Positions 54,096 through 63,592 of a stretch of DNA of 64,000 bases are shown here, piece after piece. The position numbers and the translations under genes are program-made. The stretch is from positions 155,521 to 219,520 of the forward strand of contig DFNX01000013.1 in NCBI GenBank assembly GCA_002376235.1, read 5' to 3'. The DNA is from Neorhizobium sp. UBA3556 (lineage in GTDB: Bacteria; Pseudomonadota; Alphaproteobacteria; Rhizobiales; Rhizobiaceae). Below the pieces are notes generated by a model, which saw only the letters and a program-made list of their open reading frames with translations, searched no databases and was not told where the DNA came from. Positions within the stretch are counted from its first letter, which is position 1, and every line of letters begins with the position of its first letter.

Positions 54096-54152
54096 AGCTG
54101 CTGACCACTATCGCAACATTGCGTTAACCAGCATTGTAAGCTTCTCATTAAC

Positions 54153-54158
54153 TATAAT
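54153..54158 (+). promoter_or_regulatory. Perfect -10 hexamer upstream of cpaB
   Basis: TATAAT occurs 51 bases before the cpaB start, in an AT-rich stretch with two TTAAC boxes (54124-54128 and 54149-54152 plus C). No good -35 is found at 16-18 bases. A secondary promoter for cpaB-tadC is possible, perhaps activator-dependent. Confidence 0.3.
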
Positions 54159-54208
54159 TACACCATTGCCGCCCATCCTGTCGGGAAGATCAAAGATTCT
54201 TCTGGGAC

Positions 54209-55015
54209 ATGGCAATGAAGCCCGCTCGCATCATCATCCTGACGGTGGCCGTCGTGGCAGCAGGCCTTGCTGGCCTCTTGGCCATGAACATGTCTGGCCC
54301 CCAGGCGCCGCAGCTGGTGGAAACGGTCGTCAAGGAGCCGACGGTCGGCGTTCTGGTGTCCGCCGATAATCTGCCTGTCGGCAGCCGTTTGAACGACAAG
54401 TCGGTTGAATGGCTGGACTGGCCGCGCGGCGCTGTCGCTGAAGGCCTTATTACCAACGAGGCGCGGCCGGATGCGATCAAGGAGTTTGAAGGCTCTGTCG
54501 TCCGTCTTCCGATTTTCAAGGGTGAGCCCTTGAGGGCTGAAAAGGTGGCGGACTCCTCCAGCCGTATCATGTCCTCGCTTCTGCCGTCGGGCAAGCGCGC
54601 GGTCGCCACCGAAATCTCGGTCGCGACGGGTGCTGGCGGCTTTGTCCTGCCCAATGACCGGGTCGATGTCATCATGGTTCGCCAGAACAAGGATGCCGGT
54701 GGCGGTTATGTCACCGAAAACGTCCTGAACAACGTCCGTGTTCTGGCCATCGACCAGAACATCCAGGAAGCGCCCGATGGCAGCAAGGCCGTCGTCGGCA
54801 CGACCGCAACCCTTGAGCTTACGCCGGATCAGGCAAAGGTCATCGCCGTTGCCCAGCAGATGGCGGAGCGGCTGACGCTCGCCCTGCGTTCCGTGGCGGA
54901 TGCGCAGGAAGCAGATACCGATGCCGCCGACTACCTTCTGCATGGAGGTGGCAAAGCGGATATCCAGGTCATTAAGTCGGGGTCGATCATCACCGGCTCG
55001 ACGCAGGCCAATTGA
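54209..55015 (+). CDS. cpaB: Flp pilus assembly protein CpaB
   Basis: A 268-residue protein with an N-terminal membrane helix (RIIILTVAVVAAGLAGLLAM), an SAF domain (VGVLVSADNLPVGSRLNDKS) and the RcpC/CpaB domain (RAVATEISVATGAGGFVLPN, then DRVDVIMV). It sits in the periplasm and links the secretin to the platform. Two in-frame ATGs (54209 and 54215) follow TCTGGGAC; the second has the better spacing. Its stop overlaps the cpaC open frame. Confidence 0.93.
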   Translation: MAMKPARIIILTVAVVAAGLAGLLAMNMSGPQAPQLVETVVKEPTVGVLVSADNLPVGSRLNDKSVEWLDWPRGAVAEGLITNEARPDAIKEFEGSVVRLPIFKGEPLRAEKVADSSSRIMSSLLPSGKRAVATEISVATGAGGFVLPNDRVDVIMVRQNKDAGGGYVTENVLNNVRVLAIDQNIQEAPDGSKAVVGTTATLELTPDQAKVIAVAQQMAERLTLALRSVADAQEADTDAADYLLHGGGKADIQVIKSGSIITGSTQAN

Positions 55016-55023
55016 ACGGAGCG

Positions 55024-56514
55024 ATGAGGTTTATGATTTTGAAACGCAAGACCCGCGCAACCGTATCGACCGGCCTGGCTTTCTGCCTGGCCTTTGCCGG
55101 CATTCCGGAAAGCTTCGCTCCTTCCTTCTTCGGCGTTCCGGCCGCCGCCGCCGCCGATAACGGCGTCATCCGCATCGCACAGGGCGGTGTCGGGGCCAAG
55201 CGTCGCCTGACGATCGGCCTGAACAAGGCTCTTGTCATCGACCTGCCGTCCGATGCCCATGATATTCTGGTCGCCGACCCATCGATGGCCGATGCTGTTA
55301 CCCGCACGTCGCGGCGCATCTATCTGTTCGGCAAGACGGTCGGTCAGACGAACATTTTCGTCTTCGGCCCGGGCGGCGAGGAGATCGTCACGCTCGACGT
55401 CGAGATCGAGCGCGATATTTCCGGCCTAGAGGCAAATCTGCGTCGTTTCCTGCCCGATTCCGCCATCAAGGTCGAAATCGTTTCGGACAATATCGTGCTT
55501 TCCGGCTCTGTGCGTACGCCACAGGATTCTGCCAAGGCAGCCCAACTCGCCACCGCCTTCCTGAAGGGCGGTGAGGCGACCACGCGAGAAATCACGGCGA
55601 CGAGCGGCAATAACGGCGGCGATTCCGCGATTTTCGCCGAAGGCCGGCAGACCTCCCAGGTCGTCAACCTTCTGTCGATCGAAGGCGAGGATCAGGTCAC
55701 GCTGAAGATTACGGTAGCGGAAATCCGCCGCGAAGTTCTCAAGCAGCTTGGCTTCGACAACACGTTCACGCGCCAGGCGACCTCCCGCAACGGTCTCGAT
55801 ATTCTGACCGTGGGAGCCGGCTCAGCTGGCCTGAATGGCACGATTGCCGGGCAGATCGGCAAGCTTGGCATTGAAACGGCGATGAGCGCCCTGGAGCAGG
55901 CCGATGCGATCCGCACCCTTGCGGAACCGACACTGACGGCGATCTCCGGGCAGGCCGCGACATTCAATTCCGGTGGTGAGCGTCTCTACACCACCACCGG
56001 CGTCGATGGCGTGACCACCGTTACACCTTACCAGTACGGCATCTCGCTGGCATTCACCCCGACCGTCCTGTCGTCCGGTCGTATCAGCCTGCGTATCCAG
56101 ACCCGGGTTTCTGAGCCTGTGCTCACGACGTCGGCAGCCGAATATCGCAAGCGTGACGCGGAGACGACCGTCGAACTGCCCTCCGGCGGCTCGCTCGCCC
56201 TGGCTGGCCTCATCCGCGACGATATCGCCCAGAGCATGAAGGGCACCCCGGTCGCCTCGAAGGTTCCGCTTGTCGGCGCGCTTTTCCGGGCAAAGACCTA
56301 TGAGCGCAACGAGACCGAACTGGTCATCATCGCGACGCCTTATCTGGTCCGTCCGGTCAATCGTAACGAGCTCTCGCGTCCAGACGACAATTTCCAGCCG
56401 GCCAGCGATGCCGAAAGTGTCTTCCTGGGTCGTGTCAACAAGATCTATGGCCGCAAGGAGGCGTCTCCGCCTCCGGCGCCTTATCAGGGCAATGTCGGGT
56501 TCATCTACAAATGA
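55024..56514 (+). CDS. cpaC: Flp pilus secretin CpaC
   Basis: Outer-membrane channel for the Flp pilus, about 496 residues. The order is a signal peptide (TGLAFCLAFAGIPESFA), the pilus secretin N-domain (KALVIDLPSDAHDILVADPS), a BON-like repeat (IKVEIVSDNIVLSGSVRTPQ), and a secretin domain (VALE-type stretch EQADAIRTLAEPTLTAISGQ, and ETTVELPSGGSLALAGLIRD). It ends with SYN-type VPLVGALFRAKTYERNETEL. Candidate starts are ATG 55024 and 55033; 55024 follows CGGAGCG. The stop overlaps the cpaD frame by ATGA at 56511. Confidence 0.93.
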   Translation: MRFMILKRKTRATVSTGLAFCLAFAGIPESFAPSFFGVPAAAAADNGVIRIAQGGVGAKRRLTIGLNKALVIDLPSDAHDILVADPSMADAVTRTSRRIYLFGKTVGQTNIFVFGPGGEEIVTLDVEIERDISGLEANLRRFLPDSAIKVEIVSDNIVLSGSVRTPQDSAKAAQLATAFLKGGEATTREITATSGNNGGDSAIFAEGRQTSQVVNLLSIEGEDQVTLKITVAEIRREVLKQLGFDNTFTRQATSRNGLDILTVGAGSAGLNGTIAGQIGKLGIETAMSALEQADAIRTLAEPTLTAISGQAATFNSGGERLYTTTGVDGVTTVTPYQYGISLAFTPTVLSSGRISLRIQTRVSEPVLTTSAAEYRKRDAETTVELPSGGSLALAGLIRDDIAQSMKGTPVASKVPLVGALFRAKTYERNETELVIIATPYLVRPVNRNELSRPDDNFQPASDAESVFLGRVNKIYGRKEASPPPAPYQGNVGFIYK

Positions 56515-56573
56515 CCAGAAAAGCTCAGCTCAAAAACCTCGGCGGCAGCCGCTCGCAGGAAAGGCATCCATCC

Positions 56574-57260
56574 ATGGATCCGAGAAAGACAACGAGATAT
56601 TCGACGGGCCGCCTTTCGGTAGCGCTCGTCCTCGGCGCCGCGGCGCTGCTGTCTTCCTGCGCAGGCAAGGACAGCATGACGACCGGATCCCTGCCGGACG
56701 ATTATCGCACCCGTCACCCGATCGTCGTCGGTGAAGCCGAAAGAAAGATCGATATCCCGGTTGCGGCCGGTGATACCGGCCTCACCAACGGCCAGTCGGA
56801 AGTCATTGCCGGTTTCGTTGCGGAATATCGCCGCTCCTCATCCGGCATCATCCAGATTGTTACCCCACGCGGTTCCGCCAATGAGGGTGCTGCCGCCTCT
56901 GCCGCGTCGGCCACACGCAAGCTGATGGTGAAGATGGGTGTCCCCGCTCAGAAAATCCTGCAGGCGCATTTCCCTTCGGAATTCGGTGAATCTGCCCCGA
57001 TCCGCCTGACTTATGTGGCGATTGCCGCCAAGACGGAGCAGTGCGGTACCTGGCCGGCCGATATGACGCTGAACACGTTCTCCAACAAGAACTATTACAA
57101 TTTCGGCTGCGCCAACCAGAGCAACCTTGCTGCCCAGATCGCCAACCCGAACGATCTTCTCGGGCCCCGTCGCATGACGCCGCCGGACGGCGAGCAGCGC
57201 GGTGAGGTGATCGAGCGCTATCGCACGACGTTTACCGAGCTCAAGGACATGGACGAATGA
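56574..57260 (+). CDS. cpaD: Flp pilus assembly lipoprotein CpaD
   Basis: A lipoprotein of about 228 residues. The signal sequence ends GAAALLSSCAGK, giving a lipidated Cys. The CpaD domain includes RHPIVVGEAERKIDIPV and the Cys-containing EQCGTWPADMTLNTFSN, then NFGCANQSNLAAQIANPNDL, the family signature. It probably helps CpaC assemble in the outer membrane. ATG 56574 gives a normal signal length and follows AGGAAAGG. The ATG at 56511 overlaps cpaC by ATGA and would add 21 residues ahead of the signal. Confidence 0.92.
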   Translation: MDPRKTTRYSTGRLSVALVLGAAALLSSCAGKDSMTTGSLPDDYRTRHPIVVGEAERKIDIPVAAGDTGLTNGQSEVIAGFVAEYRRSSSGIIQIVTPRGSANEGAAASAASATRKLMVKMGVPAQKILQAHFPSEFGESAPIRLTYVAIAAKTEQCGTWPADMTLNTFSNKNYYNFGCANQSNLAAQIANPNDLLGPRRMTPPDGEQRGEVIERYRTTFTELKDMDE

Positions 57261-57290
57261 TGAAGCGTAACGGTTTCAGGGCCTGATCCG

Positions 57291-58583
57291 ATGATAAGTA
57301 CCGTTCAATACGACGTAAATGGACAGCCGTCGAAGGCTGATGACGCCGAGGAACATTCCTCGGCTCTCGAACTCGAATCCGTTCGGCCGCTGCCGCGTAT
57401 CTCGATCCATGCTTTCTGCGAAAGCGAGAGCGTCCAGCGCATGGTCGACAAGCTGTCCCGCGACCGGCGCATGGCGAAGGTCAACCTGCGTGTAACAAGT
57501 GGCAGCGTCGATGCGGCCGCCAATATGTATGCCTCTGCGCCGACGCCAAACCTGATCGTGCTGGAAACGGCGGCCGAGCCGCGCAATCTTTTGGCCGAAC
57601 TCGCGCCTCTGGCCGAAGTCTGCGATCCGTCCACCCGTGTCATCGTCATCGGTCGCTACAACGATATCGCGCTTTACCGCGAGCTTGTGCGCAACGGTAT
57701 TTCCGAGTATCTGGTTGCCCCCGTGCCGATGGTCGACATGATGGCGGCGATCTCCGCCATTTTCGTTGATCCGGATGCGGAGCCGCTGGGAAAATCGATC
57801 GCCTTTATCGGCGCCAAGGGCGGCGTGGGTGCTTCGACAATCGCCCATAACTGCGCCTTCGGCATCTCGACCCTGTTCTCGACGGAAACCATTCTGGCCG
57901 ATCTCGACCTGCCTTTCGGCACGGCTAATATCGATTTCGATCAGGATCCGATGCAGGGCATTTCCGAAGCCGTTTTTGCCCCCGAGCGCCTCGATGAGGT
58001 GTTTCTCGATCGTCTTCTGACCAAATGCTCCGATCATCTTTCGCTTCTGGCAGCCCCGTCTGCGCTCGATCGCTCCTATGATTTCGACGGCCGTGCCTTC
58101 CAGCCGGTTGTCGAAATCCTGCAGCGCAGCGCACCGATCGCGGTTCTCGATATACCGCACGCATGGAATGAGTGGACCACCTCGGTCCTGTCCGATGCCG
58201 ATGAGGTTGTCATCTGCGCCGCCCCCGACCTCGCCAACCTGCGCAATACCAAGAACATTCTGGATGCGCTGAAGAAGCTGAGACCGAACGACCGCGCTCC
58301 GCATCTCATCCTCAATCAGGTGGGAATGCCCAAGCGCCCGGAGATCAGCCCGTCGGACTTTACCGAGCCGCTGGAAATCTCGCCCATTGCGATTCTGCCG
58401 TTTGATTCCGCCCTGTTCGGCAACGCTGCCAATAGCGGACGGATGATTGCGGAAGTTGATGCCAAATCTCCGATTGCAGAGACGTTCTCGCAGATCGCCC
58501 ATGTCGTCACCGGCCGTATAGCCGTCAAGAAGGCAAAGAAGGGTGGTCTCGGCAAGGTGCTCGGCATGCTGGGACGGAAATAA
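57291..58583 (+). CDS. cpaE: Flp pilus assembly ATPase CpaE (MinD/ParA type)
   Basis: A 430-residue protein. The first ~150 residues form a receiver-like domain (ISIHAFCESESVQRMVDKLS) lacking a clear phospho-Asp. A MinD/ParA-like domain follows with the deviant Walker A FIGAKGGVGASTIAHNCAFG and ADLDLPFGTANIDFDQDP. CpaE/TadZ proteins place the pilus machine at the cell pole. The last residues are basic (KKAKKGGLGKVLGMLGRK) and may bind membrane or the CpaF ATPase. It precedes cpaF by 33 bases. Confidence 0.93.
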   Translation: MISTVQYDVNGQPSKADDAEEHSSALELESVRPLPRISIHAFCESESVQRMVDKLSRDRRMAKVNLRVTSGSVDAAANMYASAPTPNLIVLETAAEPRNLLAELAPLAEVCDPSTRVIVIGRYNDIALYRELVRNGISEYLVAPVPMVDMMAAISAIFVDPDAEPLGKSIAFIGAKGGVGASTIAHNCAFGISTLFSTETILADLDLPFGTANIDFDQDPMQGISEAVFAPERLDEVFLDRLLTKCSDHLSLLAAPSALDRSYDFDGRAFQPVVEILQRSAPIAVLDIPHAWNEWTTSVLSDADEVVICAAPDLANLRNTKNILDALKKLRPNDRAPHLILNQVGMPKRPEISPSDFTEPLEISPIAILPFDSALFGNAANSGRMIAEVDAKSPIAETFSQIAHVVTGRIAVKKAKKGGLGKVLGMLGRK

Positions 58584-58616
58584 GTCGCGGAACCGGATAG
58601 TTAGGTCTTAAGAAGC

Positions 58617-60110
58617 ATGTTTGGAAAACGCGGAAACGACGGGTTTGGCAAGGGGAGCGCGATCGCATCGCCGCCGGCACCGCAATTTACCTCCGCGCCT
58701 GCCGCACCCGTCCGGCCGGAAGCGGCTGCCCGGCCCGACGTTTCGGCTGAAAACTCTGCTCCTCGCCAGCCGGTAGCACCGCCGCCGCTTGCGCCTGCCG
58801 CGCCGGCGCGCAAACGACCGGCACGCACGGAGCAATATTACGATACCAAGAGTCAGATTTTCTCCGCGCTCATCGACACGATCGACCTGTCGCAGCTCGC
58901 CAAGCTCGACAATGAGAGTGCGCGCGAGGAAATCCGCGATATCGTCAACGATATCATCACCATCAAGAACTTCGCCATGTCGATCTCCGAGCAGGAAGAG
59001 CTGCTCGACGACATCTGCAACGACGTTTTGGGCTATGGCCCGTTGGAGCCGCTGCTCGCTCGTGACGATATCGCCGATATCATGGTCAACGGCGCCGGCC
59101 AGACCTTTATCGAAGTCGCCGGCAAGACGATCGAATCGGAAATCCGCTTCCGCGACAACGCCCAGCTTCTCTCCATCTGCCAGCGCATCGTCAGCCAGGT
59201 TGGCCGGCGTGTCGACGAAAGCTCGCCGATCTGCGACGCGCGTCTACCGGACGGATCACGTGTCAACGTCATCGCGCCGCCGCTTTCGCTCGATGGCCCG
59301 GCTCTTACCATCCGTAAGTTCAAGAAGGACAAGCTGACCCTCGATCAGCTGGTCAAGTTCGGCGCGATTACGCCGGAAGGCGCCGTCCTGTTGCAGATTA
59401 TCGGCCGCGTCCGCTGCAATATCGTCATCTCCGGCGGTACCGGCTCGGGCAAGACGACGCTTCTGAACTGCCTGACCAACTATATCGATCGGGATGAGCG
59501 CGTCATCACCTGCGAAGATACGGCCGAACTGCAGCTTCAGCAGCCGCATGTCGTGCGTCTCGAAACCCGCCCGCCGAATATCGAAGGCGAAGGCGAAATC
59601 ACCATGCGTGATCTGGTCAAGAACTGCCTGCGTATGCGCCCCGAACGGATCATCGTCGGTGAAGTGCGCGGACCGGAAGTCTTCGACCTGCTGCAGGCGA
59701 TGAACACCGGTCACGATGGTTCCATGGGGACGATCCACTCCAACACGCCGCGCGAATGCCTGAGCCGTATGGAATCGATGATCGCCATGGGTGGCTATAC
59801 GCTGCCGGCCAAGACGGTGCGCGAGATCATTTCCGGATCGGTCGATGTCATCGTCCAGGCTGCGCGCCTTCGCGACGGCTCGCGCCGTATCACCCAGATC
59901 ACCGAGGTGATCGGCATGGAAGGCGACGTCATCATCACCCAGGATCTGATGCGCTACGACATCCAGGGCGAAGATGCCACCGGACGCATTATCGGCCGGC
60001 ATATCTCGACCGGCATCGTCAAACCGAATTTCTGGGATCGTGTCCGTTATTTCGGCGAGGAGCGCCGCCTCGCGGCCGCACTCGACGCCATGGAAACGGA
60101 AAAAGATTGA
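58617..60110 (+). CDS. cpaF: Flp pilus motor ATPase CpaF
   Basis: Hexameric secretion ATPase that powers pilus extension and probably retraction; 497 residues. The first ~70 residues are Pro/Ala-rich and disordered. The N-domain ([20 protein letters not shown]) is followed by the ATPase core: Walker [17 protein letters not shown] (residues 271-286), Walker [13 protein letters not shown] (344-355) and the His box [14 protein letters not shown] (363-376). All catalytic motifs are intact. It is followed after 21 bases by tadB. Confidence 0.96.
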   Translation: MFGKRGNDGFGKGSAIASPPAPQFTSAPAAPVRPEAAARPDVSAENSAPRQPVAPPPLAPAAPARKRPARTEQYYDTKSQIFSALIDTIDLSQLAKLDNESAREEIRDIVNDIITIKNFAMSISEQEELLDDICNDVLGYGPLEPLLARDDIADIMVNGAGQTFIEVAGKTIESEIRFRDNAQLLSICQRIVSQVGRRVDESSPICDARLPDGSRVNVIAPPLSLDGPALTIRKFKKDKLTLDQLVKFGAITPEGAVLLQIIGRVRCNIVISGGTGSGKTTLLNCLTNYIDRDERVITCEDTAELQLQQPHVVRLETRPPNIEGEGEITMRDLVKNCLRMRPERIIVGEVRGPEVFDLLQAMNTGHDGSMGTIHSNTPRECLSRMESMIAMGGYTLPAKTVREIISGSVDVIVQAARLRDGSRRITQITEVIGMEGDVIITQDLMRYDIQGEDATGRIIGRHISTGIVKPNFWDRVRYFGEERRLAAALDAMETEKD

Positions 60111-60131
60111 GAAGGCTGAAGGGCAGTTCGA

Positions 60132-61145
60132 ATGTTCGGGCTTGATTTGACCATGCTGTTGATCGTGCTGCTGGCCGCCGTTTCGGCAGCCGCGGTCGCC
60201 TATGCCTTTTTGTATTCGCGGCTGGAAACCGAGAAAAAGGCCGGTGCGCGGCTGACCCGGGTGAAAGCTGCCGAAAGCGACACCAACAAGGCGAAGGCTG
60301 CACGAGATCGCGTTCAGGAACTCTCCAAGCGCCGAAAATCCCTTCAGGATTCTCTGAAGGATCTGGAGAAGAAGCAGCAGGAAAAGAACAAATTTATCGC
60401 CGACACGAGCCTGAAGTCGCGTGTGGCGCAGACCGGCCTGTCGCTGACGATGGGTCGCTTCTACATGTTGTCCGCCGCCCTTGGTTTCCTCGCCTTCCTC
60501 GGAGCGCTGATCATCGGCATGCCATTGTTGGCTTCGCTGGGTGCGGGTTTCGTCTTCGCTTTGGGCTTGCCGCGATGGATCGTTGGGTTTCTGGTCAAGC
60601 GCCGTCGCAACAAGTTTCTTGAGGAATTCCCCAACGCGCTGGACGTCATGGTCCGTTCGATCAAGTCGGGCCTACCGCTTAACGACGCGATCCGCCTGAT
60701 CGCTTCCGATGGCAAGGAACCGGTGAAGCGGGAATTTCAGCGTGTCATCGAGGCTCAGAAGATAGGTCTGAGCATACCCGAGGCCTGCGAACGCATGCTG
60801 CAGACCATGCCGCTTTCGGAAGTAAGCTTTTTCTCGATCGTCATCGCCATCCAGAGCCAGGCCGGCGGTAACCTTTCCGAAGCGCTGGGCAATCTCGCCA
60901 AGGTTCTGCGTGAACGCCGCAAGATGAAGGCCAAGGTGAGCGCGCTGTCGATGGAGGCCAAGGCCTCCGCGGTCATCATCGGCGCACTTCCATTCATTGT
61001 CGCTTTGCTCGTCTACCTCACTTCGCCGCAATACATGATGATCCTGTTCACCGACCCGCGCGGCCATATCATCATGCTTGTCTCTGGCGTCTGGATGTCG
61101 ATCGGCATCGTGGTGATGCGCAACATGGTCAACTTCGACATATGA
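60132..61145 (+). CDS. tadB: Flp pilus inner-membrane platform protein TadB
   Basis: A 337-residue T2SSF-domain protein. An N-terminal helix (MLLIVLLAAVSAAAVAYAFL) is followed by a charged coiled-coil stretch (KAARDRVQELSKRRKSLQDS). Two central helices precede the T2SSF domain (FPNALDVMVRSIKSGLPLND; IQSQAGGNLSEALGNLAKVL), and further helices close the protein. It forms the membrane platform with TadC, on which CpaF acts. Confidence 0.94.
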   Translation: MFGLDLTMLLIVLLAAVSAAAVAYAFLYSRLETEKKAGARLTRVKAAESDTNKAKAARDRVQELSKRRKSLQDSLKDLEKKQQEKNKFIADTSLKSRVAQTGLSLTMGRFYMLSAALGFLAFLGALIIGMPLLASLGAGFVFALGLPRWIVGFLVKRRRNKFLEEFPNALDVMVRSIKSGLPLNDAIRLIASDGKEPVKREFQRVIEAQKIGLSIPEACERMLQTMPLSEVSFFSIVIAIQSQAGGNLSEALGNLAKVLRERRKMKAKVSALSMEAKASAVIIGALPFIVALLVYLTSPQYMMILFTDPRGHIIMLVSGVWMSIGIVVMRNMVNFDI

Positions 61146-61155
61146 GGAACGCCCG

Positions 61156-62130
61156 GTGAAAGATCTCGCTGCAGCCATCACCGAGCCAACCATGCTCTTC
61201 GCCGCCCTGGTGGCGCTGGCCGTTTTCGCAACGCTCTATTCGCTGGCGGCACCATTCTTGGAACGTGGCGATCTCGACAAGCGAATGAAAGCCGTCTCCA
61301 CGGAACGGGAGCAGATGCGGGCTCGCGAAAGAGCACGTATGAACGGTGAGGGCAGGGCAAGCCTTCGCACGCAGAACAACCAGTCAGTCCGCCAGATCGT
61401 CGAGCGCTTCAATCTGCGTGAGGCACTGGTCGATGAAGGCACGCTCAACAAGCTTCGCGCTGCGGGCTTGAGATCGCAGAACGCGCTGAACATGTTCCTT
61501 GTAGCACGTTTCCTTCTGCCCTTCCTGTTTCTGCTGCTTGCAACCGTCTGGGTCTTCGTTCTCGGCAATCTTGGGTCCAGACCTATGGGGCTGCGGATTC
61601 TGGCGGTTGTCGGCTTTGCCTATATCGGCTTCTATGCGCCGAACATCTATGTCTCCAACAGGGTCGGCAAGCGTCAGAAGTCGATCAAGAAGGCCTGGCC
61701 CGATGCGCTCGACCTGATGCTGATCTGCGTCGAATCCGGCAATTCCATCGAGGCGGCCATGCGCCGCGCGGCAGAGGAAATCGGCACGGTTTCGCCCGAA
61801 CTGGCCGAAGAACTGGCGCTGACCACGGCGGAACTGTCTTTCCTGCCGGATCGCAAGACCGCGCTTGAAAATCTTGGAAACCGTACGCAGTTGGATATCG
61901 TTCGCTCGGTCGTGCAGGCACTCATCCAGGCGGATCGTTACGGTACGCCGGTCTCGCAGGCACTGCGTGTTCTGGCGCAGGAGAGTCGCGACGAGCGCAT
62001 GAACGAGGCGGAAAAGAAGGCCGCCGCCCTGCCGCCGAAGCTGACCGTCCCGATGATCCTGTTCTTCCTCCCGGTTCTCGTCGCCGTTATTCTGGGCCCT
62101 GCAGGCATCCAGGTTTCCGACAGGTTCTAA
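61156..62130 (+). CDS. tadC: Flp pilus inner-membrane platform protein TadC
   Basis: Partner platform protein of 324 residues with the same T2SSF fold (WPDALDLMLICVESGNSIEA, then AMRRAAEEI; VQALIQADRYGTPVSQALRV). A basic cytoplasmic segment follows the first helix. The start is GTG 61156 after GAGGAACGCCCG. It ends the plus pilus operon, 50 bases before the GFA-family gene. Confidence 0.94.
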   Translation: MKDLAAAITEPTMLFAALVALAVFATLYSLAAPFLERGDLDKRMKAVSTEREQMRARERARMNGEGRASLRTQNNQSVRQIVERFNLREALVDEGTLNKLRAAGLRSQNALNMFLVARFLLPFLFLLLATVWVFVLGNLGSRPMGLRILAVVGFAYIGFYAPNIYVSNRVGKRQKSIKKAWPDALDLMLICVESGNSIEAAMRRAAEEIGTVSPELAEELALTTAELSFLPDRKTALENLGNRTQLDIVRSVVQALIQADRYGTPVSQALRVLAQESRDERMNEAEKKAAALPPKLTVPMILFFLPVLVAVILGPAGIQVSDRF

Positions 62131-62180
62131 TCCTCCGCGCATTCCGTTATGGATTGATCCTCGCTGTTGGAGGATGCGCG

Positions 62181-62612
62181 ATGCTTGACGAGAATATCGA
62201 TGAATTTGACGGAGCCTGCCACTGCGGCACCGTGCGTTTTCACGTCAAGCTGGCCGATGGCCTGCGCAGCGCCCGGCGCTGTACCTGCTCCTATTGCAGG
62301 ATGCGTGGTGCGATTGCAGTCTCGGCAAATCTGGACGACATCACGATCGTATCGGGTAAAGAGGCACTGACCCTCTATCAATTCAACACGAACACCGCGA
62401 AGCACTATTTCTGCTCGGTCTGCGGTATCTACACCCATCACCAGCGCCGTTCGAACCCGAATCAATTTGGCGTCAACGTCGCATGTCTCGAAGGTATCAG
62501 CCCCTTCGACTTCCCATCCGTAATCGTCAATGACGGCGTGTCGCATCCATCGGACGGGATAGTTCCCGGCAAGTCCGACCGTGTAGGCGTGCTGAAATTT
62601 ATACCGGAATAG
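62181..62612 (+). CDS. GFA-family zinc protein (glutathione-dependent formaldehyde-activating enzyme fold)
   Basis: A 143-residue protein with the GFA/CENP-V zinc fold: GACHCGTVRFHV, RRCTCSYCRMRGAIAV and HYFCSVCGIYTHHQR carry the Cys ligands. The family name comes from Gfa, but most members have no proven formaldehyde activity, so the function is open. ATG 62181 follows TTGGAGGATGCGCG. It lies between tadC and tadD but is unlikely to be part of the pilus machine. Confidence 0.88.
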   Translation: MLDENIDEFDGACHCGTVRFHVKLADGLRSARRCTCSYCRMRGAIAVSANLDDITIVSGKEALTLYQFNTNTAKHYFCSVCGIYTHHQRRSNPNQFGVNVACLEGISPFDFPSVIVNDGVSHPSDGIVPGKSDRVGVLKFIPE

Positions 62613-62615
62613 GGA

Positions 62616-63464
62616 TCAGTTCACGGCCGATTTCGTCGGCTTGTCCTTGTCGGCAAGCTTCGCCCAGGAATTCTGCTGGGAAAGCATCGAGCGCAGATAG
62701 GTGACGTTTGTGTCCGCTTGGCTCTGGGAAAGTTCCTTGCGCGCGATCGTCTCGGCTTCGGAGAAGCGTCCCTGCAGGCCGACGACAAGCGCCAGGTTCT
62801 GGCGCACGCGGCTGTCAGCTGCCGGCTGCTGGGCGGCGTTGCGCATATAGGTCTCCGCCGTCTTCAGGTCGCCTGAAAGAACATAAGACATGCCCAGATT
62901 GGAGATGATGCTCGGCTCGTTCGGCTGTGTCTGCAGAGCCATGCGATATTTCTGCCGTGCCTGGTCCGAGCGCCCCATCTGGTCGAGCACGGCGCCTTCT
63001 GCCGACATCAGCCGCCAGTCCGGGTGGTCCGGTGTCTGCGCGCGGCCGATCGTGGAGAGAGCCTGTTCGAGCTGGCCTGCTGCTGCCTGTGCCTTGCCAT
63101 AGGCGGCAAGCACCTGCCGGTCATTGGGATTGGCGATAACCACCTGTTGCATTACCGCAAGCGCCTGATCGTGCTTGCCCGTCATGCCGAGCACAGTGGC
63201 ATAACGCAGCCCCACATCCCGGTTTTTCGGGTTCTTGACATAGGCCCCGCCGATTGTCCGCTCGGTTTCGGCGAGCTCCCCGGCATTCATTCCGTCCAGA
63301 GGAGCCGATGAAATTTTCGGGATGGAGCCGGTCGCCATCCTGTCGGGTTTCGTGGTGTTGCAGCCGGTGACGGCCATGGCCATGAAGATAAGGATTGCCG
63401 CGTGGGCCACGGACGAGCGTGAAAAGGATGAACGCTTGGAGGATGTCTTTGCTGCAATCATCAT
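62616..63464 (-). CDS. tadD: Flp pilus TPR lipoprotein TadD
   Basis: A lipoprotein of about 282 residues. The signal sequence ends FMAMAVTGCNTTK, with the lipidated Cys after ValThrGly. At least four TPR motifs follow (VGLRYATVLGMTGKHDQALA; QVLAAYGKAQAAAGQLEQAL; PSIISNLGMSYVLSGDLKTA). TadD acts as a pilotin that helps the secretin localise. It is on the opposite strand to the main operon and convergent with the GFA gene, only 3 bases from it. ATG 63464 or 63461 gives the lipoprotein signal; longer starts to 63524 would bury it. Confidence 0.88.
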   Translation of the reverse strand: MMIAAKTSSKRSSFSRSSVAHAAILIFMAMAVTGCNTTKPDRMATGSIPKISSAPLDGMNAGELAETERTIGGAYVKNPKNRDVGLRYATVLGMTGKHDQALAVMQQVVIANPNDRQVLAAYGKAQAAAGQLEQALSTIGRAQTPDHPDWRLMSAEGAVLDQMGRSDQARQKYRMALQTQPNEPSIISNLGMSYVLSGDLKTAETYMRNAAQQPAADSRVRQNLALVVGLQGRFSEAETIARKELSQSQADTNVTYLRSMLSQQNSWAKLADKDKPTKSAVN

Positions 63465-63592
63465 GGTCTCGTCGATCCGATGCCTTGAGCATATCAAGGC
63501 AATAAGAAGTGGCGCATTTCCCATGAAGCAATAAACTGTTAACCCTAACGAATTGTTAAGACCAATGATTCCCGAAGGTTATCAAAACCGCC